Shown: in pieces, positions 1 to 11,804 of the stretch
How the letters are laid out: each line of letters begins with the position of its first letter
Position numbering within the stretch: position 1 is the first letter of the stretch
NCBI GenBank assembly: GCA_028554755.1
Contig: JAPTOF010000010.1
Coordinates: 4,624,001 to 4,688,000, forward strand
Source of the DNA: Cordia subcordata
Lineage: Eukaryota > Streptophyta > Magnoliopsida > Boraginales > Cordiaceae
Direction: 5' to 3'
Length of the DNA: 64,000 nucleotides
The notes under the pieces: model-generated
Seen by the model: only the letters and a program-made list of their open reading frames with translations
Told to the model about the DNA's origin: nothing
Databases searched by the model: none
Translations under genes and position numbers: made by a program

Positions 1-2145
1 AGAATCCGCTTCAGTTGTTCTTTAGTCAATGCGCCAATGCCATGCAGCCTACTGTTCCTCTCTCTCCAAATCAGGCACAACAAAACGTTGAAAGCCAGAA
101 GGATGAGGTCCCTTTTAAGTCCCTTCTTCAAATATCTACTGCAAATCTCATTTACCATGCTAGTCCAATCTTTGCACAACAATTTGCAGTTCAACTTCCA
201 AAATATTTCCTTCCAAATTCTGCATATAAAAGGGTAACTAAAAAAGAGGTGATCTCTGGTTTCCATAGCCAAGCCATAGAATAGACACCTAGCGTCCGTG
301 ATAATGCCACAAGCCAACATCCTAGCTCGACTTAGTAGTTTATCCTGCACAGCCAACCACAAGCAAAAACTATGCTTTAGCAAAACAATAGGATCCCGAA
401 CCACCTTCCACCAACTAACCGCTTCTTTCTCTTCTCTAATTGTTTCCTAGGTCCATTTAGAGTGGAAAAGACTATTTGGAGCACTACCCATGTAACAACA
501 TTAGGACCCTCATCTCGCATCAAGTTAGGAGCAAGATTTTCCATAAAATTAAGTTCCCTCGGCCAGACCCAGCAATGCTTATGAATAAAATCATATACCT
601 TGGAGTCACGAAACTTTCTTGGAATGGTAATATTATGTTCCCTTGCAAATATCTAGAGTGGTCCAACAGGCAGCCAATTGTCCCAAATCAAATGCGTCCT
701 CCTCCCATCCCTCACATTAGGTTGATAATCTTGCAAGCTTCATCCTTACATTTTTGAATTTTGCACCAAGTCCAAGTGGCATTTTTTGATTGTTGAACCT
801 GCCAAATGCCCTTCTTTTTCAGAATAATGTTGCGACCCAATTTTTCCCGCACCGATTCCGCATAAACATAACAGTGCTAGAACTGCTTGGGTAGTGGCAC
901 TCTATTAATGTCCCCCAATCTCTTGATGCCCAATCCACCTTCCTCCACTGGTCTACAAACCTCGTTCCAAGCAACCTTTGCTCCCACCCCCCCCCCCCCC
1001 GGCCGGGGTATATGAACTCTTCCTTTGCCACAAGAAGTTTGCCAACTTGCACTCGATCTCCTCTGTAACACCCTTTGGTAGCAAGAATACATTACATCAC
1101 TAATAAGTGTAACTAAGGAGCACACTTTTGATTAGTTGAAGGCTCCCTGCAAAAGATAAGAATTTTGTCGCCCAATGATCAATTCTTCTGGTAATTTTCT
1201 CAACAAACAATCTGCAGCTACTCTTGCTCAACCTCCCTGTGACTAATGGAATACCCAGGTACCTTACTGGCAGAAGCCCTTCTCTGATTTTAAGGATATT
1301 GCGAATTTTCCTTGATTCCATTACAACAACTCGCAAAGTAGATCTCACTCTTAGCTTCACTAATTTTAAGTCTTGATATCCGCAAGTAGATGTTGAGAGC
1401 AGACTTGATAACCTTCAGAGTCCCCAAATCTGCCTTCGCGAAAATGAAAAGATCATATGCAAAGGTTAGGTAATAAACCCCACTTTCTTGCACTTGGGAC
1501 GAAATTAAATTCTTTTTTCATGCCTCCATGAGTCAAAAGGCTTGAAAGCACTTCCATGCCAATAACAAACAGGTAGGGAGACAAAGGATCTCCCTGCCGG
1601 ATTCCCGTCTTTCCTGCAAACAAACCTTCCAAACTGCCCGTTGATGGCAACCGAGATCGCTGGTGTAGAGATACACATCCAGACCCAGTTAACAAAAGTT
1701 TCTGGAAAATTCAAAGCCCTCAAAGTTTTCACAATGAACTCCCAGCTAACTGTGTCTAGGCCATCATAATATCGAATTTCATTGCACATCTGGCACTGAT
1801 ACACATTCGACTATAATTGCGAACAATTTCTTGCGCAATCAAGACATTATCAAGAATCTTCCTCCCAGGCACAAAAGCCGACTGTGCCTCAGAGATAATT
1901 TCCCCCAGCAAATCTCGAAGCCTATTCACGACAATTTTGGAGACACATTTATATATTACATTACAGCATGAGATAGATCGATAATCATTAATCTTGGATG
2001 GGTTTGCAACCTTTGGGATGAGCGCAATTGCTGTCGCACTAATCTCCTTAAGCAGCCTACTATCTTCCAATGTAGTTTTCCCTGCGTTACAAACATCTAA
2101 ACCCATAATGTTCCATGCCGCTTTAAAAAATTTTGAAATATAGGC
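1..2145 (-). mobile_element. LINE (L1-type) ORF2 fragment, inactivated; runs off window edge
   Basis: Read on the minus strand from 2145 down, the translation gives a plant non-LTR reverse transcriptase in broken frames. About 2125-1800 encodes the N-terminal RT part (IALIPKV, NDYRSIS, SAFVPGR). About 1770-1450 encodes the mid part (IRQGDPLSPYLF). About 1490-1290 holds the catalytic loop, but it reads FAYD instead of FADD. About 1360-1100 encodes the thumb-like VRYLGIPLV and WATKFLSFAG segments. About 1000-900 encodes KVAWNEVC and EEGGLGIKRL. From about 300 to 1 lies the zinc-finger-like C-terminal (zf-RVT) region. At least four frame changes and the altered catalytic loop make it non-functional. 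The same family recurs at 11805-12975. A C14 run at 987-1000 interrupts the coding sequence. The 5' end is truncated where it meets the next LINE. Confidence 0.88.
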
Positions 2146-3830
2146 ATCTTTTTTGCTAAATAAGCAAGGTACTTGTATTACTAAGAACTTTACAGAAATC
2201 AACAGCAATATACAAAAATTACACAAAATTAGTCATATCTAGCGTTAATGCTCTATCTCTCGCATAAGACCCTGTTAATATAAGTGTTTTTAACTTTACA
2301 ATGGTATATTGCTTTTGTCTGAATATCTGCAGCAATCAACATGAGTAATTGTTCATCACTTCTTGGATTTTCCTGACTGAATAATCTTCTGTTTCGCTCG
2401 TGCCAAATATGATAAATGGCAGCCTCCAAGAAAAATTTGTTAATGCGGGCTTTGAAAGAGTTGTTTCTAAAATTGGCAAGGAACTATTCCGTAATGCTTG
2501 TCCAATCATTAATCCAATAGGGGCCGAAAGCAAGTTTTGCACCCTTTTCCCAGATTTTCCGAGTAAAACAGCATTGAACGAAAAGATGTTCATGGTCTTC
2601 CAACATCCTACGACAAAAATTGCACAATGGGTTAATAGGTAAGCCCCACGCAAGAAGTCTTCTCTTTACAGGGAGTCGATTACGCCAAGTAAGCCAAGAA
2701 TACATTGCATGTTTCGGTGTATTACCCTTAAACCATACAAGCTCAGGCCAACAAAGCAATTCACCTTTATCCCTTAAGACCATTATGCAGAACTGGTCGG
2801 GAAGCTGCCTTCTGGATTTCCCAACCACCACCAACGATCCCTGTGATGACTATTTGGAGTTGGTAAATCTGCAACTCTAAAAATAAAGTTATGAATAGGA
2901 CAGCTTGCTTGCCAATGCCAATTTCCATTCCACAAGTAATCACTGACTCTTGCCCTGAGGTTAATATGACTAGCAACAAAATTATGAGTCTTAAGAATAT
3001 CCATCAAAACACCCAAAGGATGCCAGTGATCATACCAGAAAAGGGTATCATCTCCATTTCCAATCTTTCTGAAGACCAATTGCTTGAACTTGTCCCTAAG
3101 ATGGAGGAGTTTTTTGAGGTACCAAGGAGCATCAGGAGAAATATTAATCTCCCACATGCTTTTAGTTCTCAAGTAATTAGAATAAATCCACTCCACCCAA
3201 ATGGTATCTTCACGATTCAAGATCATCCAAAGGTAATGGAGGTTCGCAGCATGATTAGCATCCTCAATACTTCACAAGCCAAGTCCTCCTTCACTGATAG
3301 CTTTGCAGACCTCATTCCATGCAACTTTATTTTTACCAATCATGTTATTTCCAGACCAAAGGAAGTTCGCCAATCTACTCTTAATGTCTTTGATCATTCC
3401 TTTAGGTAATACAAACATTCTTGCCCAATAACCTTGGATACCCATGAGTATAGACTGGATCAACATTTTCCTTCTTGCCAAAGAAAGCCACTTAGTCGCC
3501 CATCCTTCAATTCTACTCACAATTTTGTTAATAAGCTCCATACAATTCTATTTAGCAAGTTTCCCAGTAATAAGTGGCACACCCAAATACCTCACAGGGA
3601 AAGACCCAGTTTTAAAACCAATAATGTCCTTGAGTTTGGTCTGTAAATCATTTGTGCATGCCCCAAAGTAAATTTCACTCTTATCTTTACTAATTTGAAG
3701 ACCCCACAAAGCTTGGAATAATTCCAGTCCCTCCTTGATAGCAACAATCGACTCCGCATCAGCCCTAGAGAAGATGAGTACATTATCAGCAAAACACAAG
3801 TGAGTTAATTTCAGCTTACCACTCTTATCT
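2146..3830 (-). mobile_element. LINE ORF2 3' half, second family, 5'-truncated
   Basis: On the minus strand, 3830-3545 encodes HLCFADNVLIF (the RT catalytic loop, FADN instead of FADD) and VRYLGVPLI. 3541-3272 encodes WATKWLSLARRKMLIQSIL and KVAWNEVCKAISEGGLGL. 3226-2783 encodes the connecting region (IWVEWIYSNYLR, FWYDHWHPLG). 2834-2480 encodes the zf-RVT domain (KHAMYSWLTWRNRL, CNFCRR, EDHEHLFVQC). Coding sequence appears to end near 2220. A short 3' UTR follows, ending in an A-rich tract on the minus strand (about 2150) that abuts the RT of the neighbouring LINE. Several frame changes and the FADN loop indicate a dead copy. It is 5'-truncated, as is usual for target-primed retroposons. Confidence 0.87.
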
Positions 3831-4125
3831 TATTATAATTAAAGCTATAGAAGTTGCTCCCAGTGATCTAACTTGTTTGGCCAATGGTGCTAAATTCAAA
3901 TTTATAATCTTTTATCTTAAATATTATTCAATTTTTTTTAATTAATCTTAGAACATGCGTTGAGACATATTGTTGTCTCACCATATTCAACAGAATTTTT
4001 TCGATCTGCAACTTTGATGGCTTTAACAAGGAACATACTTAATCTTTGTCCAACAGCTTGAGACTTTGTCATAGGATCTTTTTGCTGCATTTGCATTCTT
4101 AGGACCACATTTTCATCAATCTTCT

Positions 4126-4760
4126 TAGGGATGGCAATGAGACTATTGATTTAGGGTACCTGGCATCGATCGATCCAATTAAAATTTGATGAAAATCAAT
4201 CCCGTTAAGAACTTGGAGCGAATCCGAAACGACTAAAAATGCCTGTTAGGATTTAGGTCAGAACTGGGATTGACCCCTTAGGTACTTGCATTCCCGAACC
4301 CAGTGTGAGTGTGTGTGTATATATAGTTTTATGTTCATGTTGTACATTAAAAATTAAGGGAAGATTGTTACTTTTTACTAGTAGTAAGGTTTGAACACTC
4401 AACCTTTTACTATTTAAAATTTTATGATTTTAATACATTTTAGGGATATAATTTAATTTTTTGGGGGCAAAAATAGGAAATTTATTTAAATGGTTAATTT
4501 TTTAATATTTAGTGATTTAATTCCGTTTTCAAGGTGGAGAACATATATTGAATTCGGGTTCAAAATGTTTCTTGTTAAAATTTTTATCTTTTTATCAGGT
4601 TTGGGATGTTCTAAGTACCCCTGGGTTTGGGACGTTTTGGAATGGGATTCTCATTTAATTTTTATTCGAGTTTGGAACGAAAATAGGAATCGGGATGCTT
4701 GTTAGATAACGGGGTTGGGATTCGTTCGTAGATAGGGTACCCTTCCCGTTGTCATCCCCA
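4126..4760. mobile_element. Non-autonomous hAT-like DNA transposon
   Basis: A 635-bp element with terminal inverted repeats TAGGGATGGCAATG at the left and TGGGGATGACAACG (reverse complement of the right end). It is flanked by a perfect 8-bp duplication AATCTTCT at 4118-4125 and 4761-4768. Eight-bp target duplications and TAGGG/CAGGG-type ends are hallmarks of hAT elements. The inverted homology continues inside as degenerate GGGTACC and TCCCGAACCC-like blocks. No transposase is visible, and the only reading frame inside (4490-4705) looks like chance. Confidence 0.8.
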
Positions 4761-4768
4761 AATCTTCT

Positions 4769-5306
4769 CTACATAACTTATAATAACTCAAGTCTAATTA
4801 TTAACGCATTAATATACTAAGCTTAATTAAATAATTAATGCAAAATGTTTAAACTCCTTCTCAGTAAGAGTAAAAATCCCAAGTGAATATGAATTTAATT
4901 GAATACATATGTTTTAATGAAAGCTTTTGTAATTATTCCCTTTCTGGGAATAAAATTTCGGGCATAATTCCTTCCCCTTTTATTAAAAGGATTCAAGGGG
5001 AGGTAACAATTAATATATTGTCAATATCTTCTTGAGAAATCAATGCTCCATACATGTTAAAAACAAACATACAGTTCTTTGTTTTTCTTCCTTTTTTGGT
5101 TAAGTGAACCGTGAATCATTTTATTTTTCTTCTCAAAACAACTTACAAAATGTAGCACAAAATGGAAAAACTCGAAACCTAGTCCAGTAATTAACGAAAT
5201 AAAGTTGTTTGGTACATAGAAAAAAAAAAAAATCCCATCTTGACCATGAATGAAAGTTGTTCCAGGTTTCTGTTTCTCTTTTCCCCAATATTTTTGTCGT
5301 TCAACG
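4769..5306. other. Intergenic AT-rich DNA, no gene seen
   Basis: No convincing coding signal, RNA gene or repeat was recognised in this stretch. It contains only short poly-A tracts, such as one near 5221-5231. Confidence 0.6.
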
Positions 5307-6785
5307 GGATTCGGATCCTCTTCCAGTGAGTTTTCTCTGAGTGACTAAACTGTGTATTTTAGTTCTTTAGATTCAAATAGAAAAATCTTGGCCATCTAAT
5401 TAAAAATATAATTAATACATTTTAAAAAATTTATATTTCTTTTTTATATTTTTTCTAATCATAGTCTAATTAAAATCTGTCAAGACATTCACTTTTCCTT
5501 TTTAATTTTTTGCCCTAATTACAATCTAATAAAAACATAGCATATTTCTTAACTTTTTTGGGTCGAATCACGCTATCTCTCTCACATTTATTTATTTATT
5601 TCCATCCGTTTTCCCCTCTAAACAAAGAACATGGCAAAACTAAGCAGTTTTTCATCTATATAGATTGCATCAGTTAACCCCAGAGATGCATTTTTTGTGA
5701 ATTCTGCTTATTTTTCTTCAATCACTGTCAAGTCCAGCGCAAATAGTGTTGAAGTTCCTAAAGCTAATAAGTTTATATATCCAAACTCATGGAACACAAG
5801 ACATATGTTATCATTTTTAATATAATGTTGAAGGTTTCAATTTTTTTGATAAATTATTTTAGAGGCTATTAGATTATTTAATTAGTCTTATTTTGATTAT
5901 CGAACAATTTTAACTTCAAAAAAATTATTATTTTTTTCAAGTGATACCAGTTAAGTTATTTTGTTAAATTTCGTTGGAAAACTTTAACAAAAAAGGATAA
6001 TAATTAAAACTAAGAAATTTAGATACGGTTATCAATAACAATTCTGGTCATGAGGGTATTAGTTAACTCAAAGGTGCAAGCATATGCTGATGCTGCTTCG
6101 GGCGCTCAATCATCGAATACTAATTTGACTTTATAGTGCACTAACAAGACTGGGATAGTGCTAAAGGTAAATACATTTTTTTCGTACCAAGTATTTAACT
6201 TGAATTTTTAAAAAATTAAAATTTAAAAGATTAGAATTTGATTTTTTTAAATTAAAAATTTTAACTTATAAAAAGAATGTTTTTCTTAAACATTATAAAA
6301 GAGATTACTTTCAAACAAAACCAATGAAACAAACCCATAGAGTGCTTGAAAAGGTAACTGATATTTGATAGTGATATACATTTTTTCCTTTCAGTTTCCT
6401 TCTTTCCGTTCCAATCAAATAAGTTTTCTTCGGATGTTCATGCTGAATTACTTGCTGCTTCCAGCCCTGAAGCGCTGATTTGACGTTCATATATTGTGAC
6501 AGATATACATTCATGATGAGGAAAAAAAAATTAGAGAGAAAGTTGTCATATTTTGATTAGATTGTGATTAAGAAAAAAAATAAAAAAGGAAAAGTAAATG
6601 CCTTGACAATTTTGGGTCAGATTATGATTAGGAAAAATATAAAAAAGGAAACACACAAATCTTTTTTTAAATACATAAATTATATTTTTAATTAGATGGC
6701 CAAGATTTTTCTATTTGAATATAAGAAACTAAAATACATCTCCTAATCATTTAGAAAGGACTCCACTAGGAGAGGATCCGAATCC
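5307..6785. mobile_element. Long-TIR (MULE-like) non-autonomous element
   Basis: The ends are long inverted repeats. GGATTCGGATCCTCT at 5307 is matched by AGAGGATCCGAATCC ending at 6785. Inside them, a segment near 5376-5415 (AATCTTGGCCATCTAATT core) is matched in inverted orientation near 6690-6720. Inverted similarity continues, more degenerate, for about 230 bp on each side. Long TIRs without a transposase suggest a non-autonomous Mutator-like element. A clean target-site duplication could not be read. The interior has no open coding region of note. Confidence 0.7.
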
Positions 6786-7462
6786 GTTTCACCAGGGTTC
6801 ACAGTTGGGAAATAGGAATCAAAATGGAATAGCGTACTAATGTAATAATTAATTGGAGGCAAGCACCCTCTAACAGTTGACCGTTGAATACTTGATTTTA
6901 ATAAATTACCTACATCACCATTTTCCACACAATGGCATCAGTTTTACCTGTATATATTATATCTAGTATACTTGAATCTCTTACTTAAAAATTTTGAAAT
7001 AATTTTTTTCTTTTTTTTTATTAAATAGATTTCTGACTTCAACTACAAAATATTAAAACATTTGGTCAAGTCATATCTTGTGAGTCCACGTTATAACTTG
7101 GCTAATTAATTAATGACGCTGGTTGCATCCTCGTAATTACAATGAGTGATGGAATTTCGCGACAAAATCAACATAAGATAAAAAACAAGACAAGAAAAAA
7201 AAAATCCTATGTCAAAACTTTTCGTGCCAAAAGCTAACGAATAAATGATTGGTTAAAGCTGCAAAGAAATTAATTACTAATAATTTCGAGTTTGATCAAT
7301 GAAATATATTTATCTAGCTTATATATAATATCCAAAGAAAATAGATTCTGGTTTCGTATACAAGGTATCAATTATGCATATATAGAATTACTATTTTCTT
7401 GATAGTTTTCTTAATATAATAATTTAGCGAATTTACGATGAAGAAGCAACGTCGCTAAGCTA
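6786..7462. other. Distal upstream region of PHT1 gene A, no gene seen
   Basis: AT-rich non-coding DNA between the long-TIR element and the predicted core promoter. No coding signal, tRNA or repeat was recognised. Confidence 0.55.
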
Positions 7463-7545
7463 TTGACTTTAGTATGGGCATATTCCAGAGATGATTCTTG
7501 GTGTTTACGTAACGTGAGGGGCCCCAAGTTCGCCTTAAATACATA
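7463..7545 (+). promoter_or_regulatory. Predicted core promoter of PHT1 gene A: W-box, P1BS, TATA-like box
   Basis: TTGACTT (W-box core) at 7463-7469, GCATATTC at 7478-7485 (fits the PHR1 site P1BS, GNATATNC) and TTAAATAC at 7535-7542 as a TATA-like box. Transcription would begin at about 7565. PHR1-type MYB factors bind P1BS under phosphate starvation, and WRKY factors bind TTGAC(C/T). Gene B shows the same two sites with the same spacing, which strengthens the call. The transcription start is inferred. Confidence 0.65.
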
Positions 7546-7751
7546 GCCAGCTGCCATCTATGCGTCTTCAACCTTGAAATCTTAATTAGTTCACAATCAA
7601 GCTCTTTTGCTATATATCATTTCTACTTAATGTTCAAGTCTCATCTTAAGGTATGTGTGCTCAATCTTTCTACCAAAAGTTCAACAAGTCGGGTTACCAA
7701 AATGGTTTTCTTAGACACTTCTACGATAATTAATTGTATATGTACTATGGG

Positions 7752-7990
7752 ATTAGAGGGTAGGTCAAGTGGTTAAGATTACAACCCTCCAAGAGTAAAG
7801 TCCTTGGTTCACACTCCTGTTGGGGGTGAAGCGTTGGGTTTGGGGGTGGAGGATTTGTAAATATATATGCACGTGTATGTGTTTAGTATGTTTATAGATT
7901 ATTAATGATCTTTTTCATGATATTCATTTGTAACATGGTTGGTGTCATTGTACTTGGATCTTTCGTTCAATAAAATCGCTTGCTTGGGGG
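7752..7990 (+). mobile_element. tRNA-derived SINE
   Basis: The 5' head carries a pol III A-box-like motif (TAGGTCAAGTGG near 7761) and a B-box-like motif (TTGGTTCACACTCC near 7804), about 40 bp apart as in tRNA-derived SINEs. A unique body follows, ending in TTCAATAAAATCGCTTGCTT. The head closely matches the reverse complement of the short SINE at 42515-42634 (GGATTAGA..., AAGTGGTT.AGA). No target duplication could be read, so the ends are approximate. It lies in the predicted leader intron of PHT1 gene A. Confidence 0.65.
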
Positions 7991-8936
7991 GAAGAACCCA
8001 ACATCTTTAACATAGCAACATGAAGTGAATCTTTTTTACCACTAGACATAATTAGGAATGGTGATGGAGTCATTTCGGATATGGTGATGGAGTCATTTTG
8101 GGTATAGTGATGGAGTATAGCGTGTGCTAAACTTATGCAAAGAGGGTAAAAGAATCAACATCTATACATGATTATAAGCTTTTAAGTTTCAATACTGCCC
8201 GTCAACATCGAAAATTTAATTATTTTCCTTTTTATTAATTAGTGAGGATATTTCTTACCTAATGATCCTCAATTGGACGTGAGGACTTCTTATGTCTCTA
8301 TTAATGATAAATACAATTTTACCAATATGACATGGAAAAAATGTTTTAATTGGAAAGTTTCCCATTTCAAGTTAATTCTCTCTGGACTCTATACAGTTTG
8401 AACACGATCCACAGATATCAGGCAGTTGTTTTCTCATTCGCTATCGGCGTATTAGGTTGGGTGAAGTGTTTCTTTCATTCTCTGTCTAATTTGTATGTGT
8501 GTTTTTTATTTCTGTGGTGCAATTGTTGATTTCTCTTTTATTTTAGATAAAAATATTTCTTTAGGATATATACTAGTTATTAATATTACGGATATTTAAA
8601 TTGTAACTTTTTCCTCAAAAGATAGAGTCATAGAGCATCTGAGTTAGTTTTAATTCCTAGTGAAATAAATCAATTATGCGGATTGATATGAAAATTTTTC
8701 ATCATAGTAGCTGATCAATCGCTTTCATATTTGGTTGTTGATTAGTCAAATTTAGTACCTATGAAATTAACAGCATTGTAGCTCTTACGTCAATGGACCA
8801 TTATATTATTGACAAATAAATATCTGGTCAACGTAAGTGTAGATACTTCAATAATATATATCTCGATCGAGTACGCATTATTGTTTACAATGAAGGAAAC
8901 TAATTGAGATTCCGAGCTTTTTTAATTACTATGCAG

Positions 8937-8941
8937 AAAAA

Positions 8942-9014
<73 letters not shown>

Positions 9015-9020
9015 CACACA
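8937..9020. repeat. Compound microsatellite A(n)-(TA)n-(GA)n-(CA)n
   Basis: Poly-A, then about 13 TA units, then about 18 GA units with one GC interruption, then a few CA units. It is inside the predicted leader intron of PHT1 gene A and is likely length-variable. Confidence 0.95.
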
Positions 9021-9140
9021 CTTTGAATTAAATATTTAATAGTTGATCTCTCAAGATTCCGAACTTATCTTCATTGTATAATACATTTCTTGAAAATATT
9101 GAATAATTTAATATCTTGGATATATTTGAACAATAAGGTT

Positions 9141-9148
9141 GAATATAC
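9141..9148. promoter_or_regulatory. Intronic P1BS-consensus site
   Basis: GAATATAC fits GNATATNC. It lies 461 bp upstream of the gene A start codon, inside the predicted leader intron. If no leader intron exists, this would be the proximal P1BS of the gene. An isolated 8-bp match in AT-rich DNA can also be chance. Confidence 0.35.
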
Positions 9149-9608
9149 ACTGTGGGACGGAGAGGACTGCCCTCCACATACGTAGCTGCATAGAGATATG
9201 GTTTATGCCCTTCTCCAGTCTTTTGTAACCTTTTTGTTTGTGTACATGTATAAAATTTTAAAGAGAAGTTCCTCCCTTTCTACTAAAAGAAAAAGTGGGA
9301 TATAAAAAAAATCAATTTTTTCTTTGCCCTTGCAAATTTTTCCAATTTATCTATTTCGGGACCAAATTTTGGGTTGCATAAAACTGCACTGGATGCATTA
9401 GGTTAACAACATAAAAGCAGGAGACACCAATTCTGTGTGTAAAAACTTGTTTTCCGGTTCCAAGTGATTTCAAAACACCGCTATGTCAGAATATCTTATC
9501 TTTTATCGCTAATTCCTTATTATCCTGTCGATTGATTATGTAGTTTTCTTGATGTAATGCAGTAAAATTTACGAAGTCTAGAAATAGAAGCTCAAAAGGC
9601 CTCTCAAC

Positions 9609-11234
9609 ATGCCGAGAGAACAGCTTCAAGTGCTCAATGCACTTGATGTGGCCAAGACTCAACTCTACCACTTCACAGCCATTATCATAGCTGGAATGGG
9701 CTTTTTCACAGACGCATATGATCTTTTCAGCATTTCTTTGGTCACGAAACTGATCGGACGCATATATTACTACAGGCCGGGCTCAGAAAACCCCGGCACT
9801 TTACCCCCCGGCGTCTCGTCTTCCGTTACCGGTGTGGCCTTAGTTGGCACATTAGCTGGCCAGCTCTTCTTCGGCTGGCTTGGTGACAAAATGGGTAGAA
9901 AAAAAGTGTACGGTGTCACATTACTATTAATGATAGTATGTTCAATTGCTTCCGGGCTTTCGTTTGGCAAAACCGCGAAAGGGGTCATGACTACGCTCTG
10001 TTTCTTTAGATTTTGGCTTGGATTTGGCATCGGTGGTGATTATCCTTTATCCGCTACAATCATGTCTGAGTATGCGAATAAAAGGACCCGTGGATCGTTT
10101 ATTGCTGCAGTTTTCGCGATGCAAGGTTTTGGGATATTGACTAGTGGAGTTGTGGCTCTTATTGTTTCAGCTTCTTTTGATCACGCGTACAATGCTCCAT
10201 CGTATGAGCAAGATCCAGTTGCCTCAACCGCGCCAGAAGCGGATTATATCTGGCGAATAATTCTGATGTTTGGAGCTGTCCCGGCCGTGCTCACTTATTA
10301 CTGGCGCATGAAAATGCCCGAGACTGCTCGTTACACGGCCCTGGTGGCTAGAAACGCAAGCCAAGCAGCTAAAGACATGGCCAGAGTGCTCAATGTGGAA
10401 ATAGACCCTGAAGAAGAAAAAGTTGAAAGGCTAATCGAAAGGCCATCAAACACTTTCGGATTATTCTCAAAAGAATTTGCTCGTCGCCATGGCCTACACT
10501 TGGTTGGCACCTGCACGACATGGTTTTTACTAGACATCGCTTTCTACAGCAACAATCTTTTCCAAAAGGACGTATTTAGCGCAATCGGATGGATTCCATC
10601 TGCCAAAACCATGAGTGCAATCGGGGAAGTTTATCGAATTGCCAAGGCACAAACCTTAGTCGCGCTCTGGAGTACCGTTCCAGGCTATTGGTTCACCGTG
10701 GCTTTCATCGATATAATCGGAAGATTTGCAATCCAATTAATGGGGTTCTTCTTCATGACTGTGTTCATGTTTGCTCTAGCCATTCCGTACGATCACTGGA
10801 CAAAGAAGGAGCATCGAGTTGGTTTCGTGGTGATGTATTCCCTAACATTTTTCTTCTCCAATTTCGGGCCTAATGCCACAACATTTGTTGTGCCAGCCGA
10901 GATTTTCCCTGCTAGGCTTAGGTCGACTTGCCATGGGATATCAGCAGCAGCAGGCAAGGCGGGCGCGATCGTGGGCGCGTATGGATTCCTGTACGCTTCC
11001 CAAAGCACCGATCCGAGCAAAACCGATCCAGGCTATCCACCTGGCATTGGTGTGAAGAAGACGCTCATCGTTCTTGCTTGTTCTAATGCTTTGGGCTTCT
11101 TGTTCACTTTCTTGGTGCCCGAACCTATGGGCTTATCACTTGAGGAAGCATCTGGTGAGAATGAGGCGGATGAGGTTGAGCCAAGAAGCGAGTATCAAGC
11201 TTCTACTGGCCGGACTTTTCCTGTGTCTTCATGA
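9609..11234 (+). CDS. PHT1-family inorganic phosphate transporter (gene A)
   Basis: 541 aa, intronless coding sequence. PHT1 proteins are plasma-membrane H+/H2PO4- symporters of the major facilitator superfamily that take up or redistribute phosphate. The PHT1 signature [13 protein letters not shown] is at residues 142-154. Residues that match the substrate and proton path of the fungal homologue PiPT are present: D35, D38, D144, Y145, Q172, W305, D309, Y313, N422, and also K450. Twelve hydrophobic segments are arranged 6+6 around a hydrophilic loop of about residues 233-292. The start was chosen because [18 protein letters not shown] aligns with the N-termini of genes B and C without gaps. 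The C-tail (after about 510) is unique, acidic and ends FPVSS. S515 (SLEEAS) corresponds to the region phosphorylated in Arabidopsis PHT1;1. First of three tandem same-strand paralogues; no damage seen. Confidence 0.97.
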   Translation: MPREQLQVLNALDVAKTQLYHFTAIIIAGMGFFTDAYDLFSISLVTKLIGRIYYYRPGSENPGTLPPGVSSSVTGVALVGTLAGQLFFGWLGDKMGRKKVYGVTLLLMIVCSIASGLSFGKTAKGVMTTLCFFRFWLGFGIGGDYPLSATIMSEYANKRTRGSFIAAVFAMQGFGILTSGVVALIVSASFDHAYNAPSYEQDPVASTAPEADYIWRIILMFGAVPAVLTYYWRMKMPETARYTALVARNASQAAKDMARVLNVEIDPEEEKVERLIERPSNTFGLFSKEFARRHGLHLVGTCTTWFLLDIAFYSNNLFQKDVFSAIGWIPSAKTMSAIGEVYRIAKAQTLVALWSTVPGYWFTVAFIDIIGRFAIQLMGFFFMTVFMFALAIPYDHWTKKEHRVGFVVMYSLTFFFSNFGPNATTFVVPAEIFPARLRSTCHGISAAAGKAGAIVGAYGFLYASQSTDPSKTDPGYPPGIGVKKTLIVLACSNALGFLFTFLVPEPMGLSLEEASGENEADEVEPRSEYQASTGRTFPVSS

Positions 11235-11264
11235 TAACTTTTATGTTACAAGTGGAAAAATGTC

Positions 11265-11270
11265 AATAAA
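11265..11270 (+). terminator. Candidate polyadenylation signal of PHT1 gene A
   Basis: Canonical AATAAA, 31 bp after the stop codon. Plant poly(A) signals are loose and a site further downstream may also be used. Confidence 0.45.
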
Positions 11271-11804
11271 TGCTTTAGATTACCGTAAACAATGGTTTCA
11301 ATTGTTTGTGTCGATCTGTTAGGTTCCAAAAGATTGAAATTATGTTGAATCACATCAGAAATGTTTTGCATTGGAAATGTAATAGTAATACAATGTCGTT
11401 GACACCGTAGTCCACGGCCAAAAAGCATGTTGCTATTGTTCATAATGTGATAATCTTATGAAAAGTATCCAATATATATAGTTGTAAATTGTTTAATTAT
11501 TTTACATCTTTGTGTCGATACTTTATAATTATTAAATTTTGTTTACAATAACATCATAACGCAATAGATCTACTCAGAAAAAAATTGGTGCAGTGACGCT
11601 TTTTAAAAATATTTTTTCTCCGTCCCAATACCCACTTTTTACGGGATTTGAATTTCATGAGTGATTAAGATAATATGCTCTACATATAAAGGGTCAAGAT
11701 TTCTTTCATATCAATATGAGAGAGCATTTGATATGAGAGTATCTTGAAAACTCAAAATCATGTGAGTTATGGATGCCAACAAGATAATGCTGGGGGTAGC
11801 TAAA
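11271..11804. other. 3' flank of PHT1 gene A, no gene seen
   Basis: AT-rich non-coding DNA. No coding region or identifiable repeat was recognised before the LINE 3' tail begins. Confidence 0.55.

Larger units (their letters stand above)
7651..9562 (+). other. Predicted 5'UTR intron of PHT1 gene A
   Basis: A good donor (CTTAAG|GTATGTGTG) follows a plausible leader at about 7565-7650. A plausible acceptor (TTGATGTAATGCAG at 9549-9562) lies 46 bp before the ATG. Leader introns are known in PHT1 genes, and genes B and C here have comparable donor/acceptor pairs. The intron holds a SINE (7752-7990) and a compound microsatellite (8937-9020). The short ORF-free leader exon ends in a small uORF. 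Not confirmed by transcript data. Confidence 0.55.

Noticed and set aside
15..284. Plus-strand 89-codon open frame, similar to one at 12061-12369
   Set aside because: The similarity between the two comes from the LINE zf-RVT region on the opposite strand, not from a conserved plus-strand protein.
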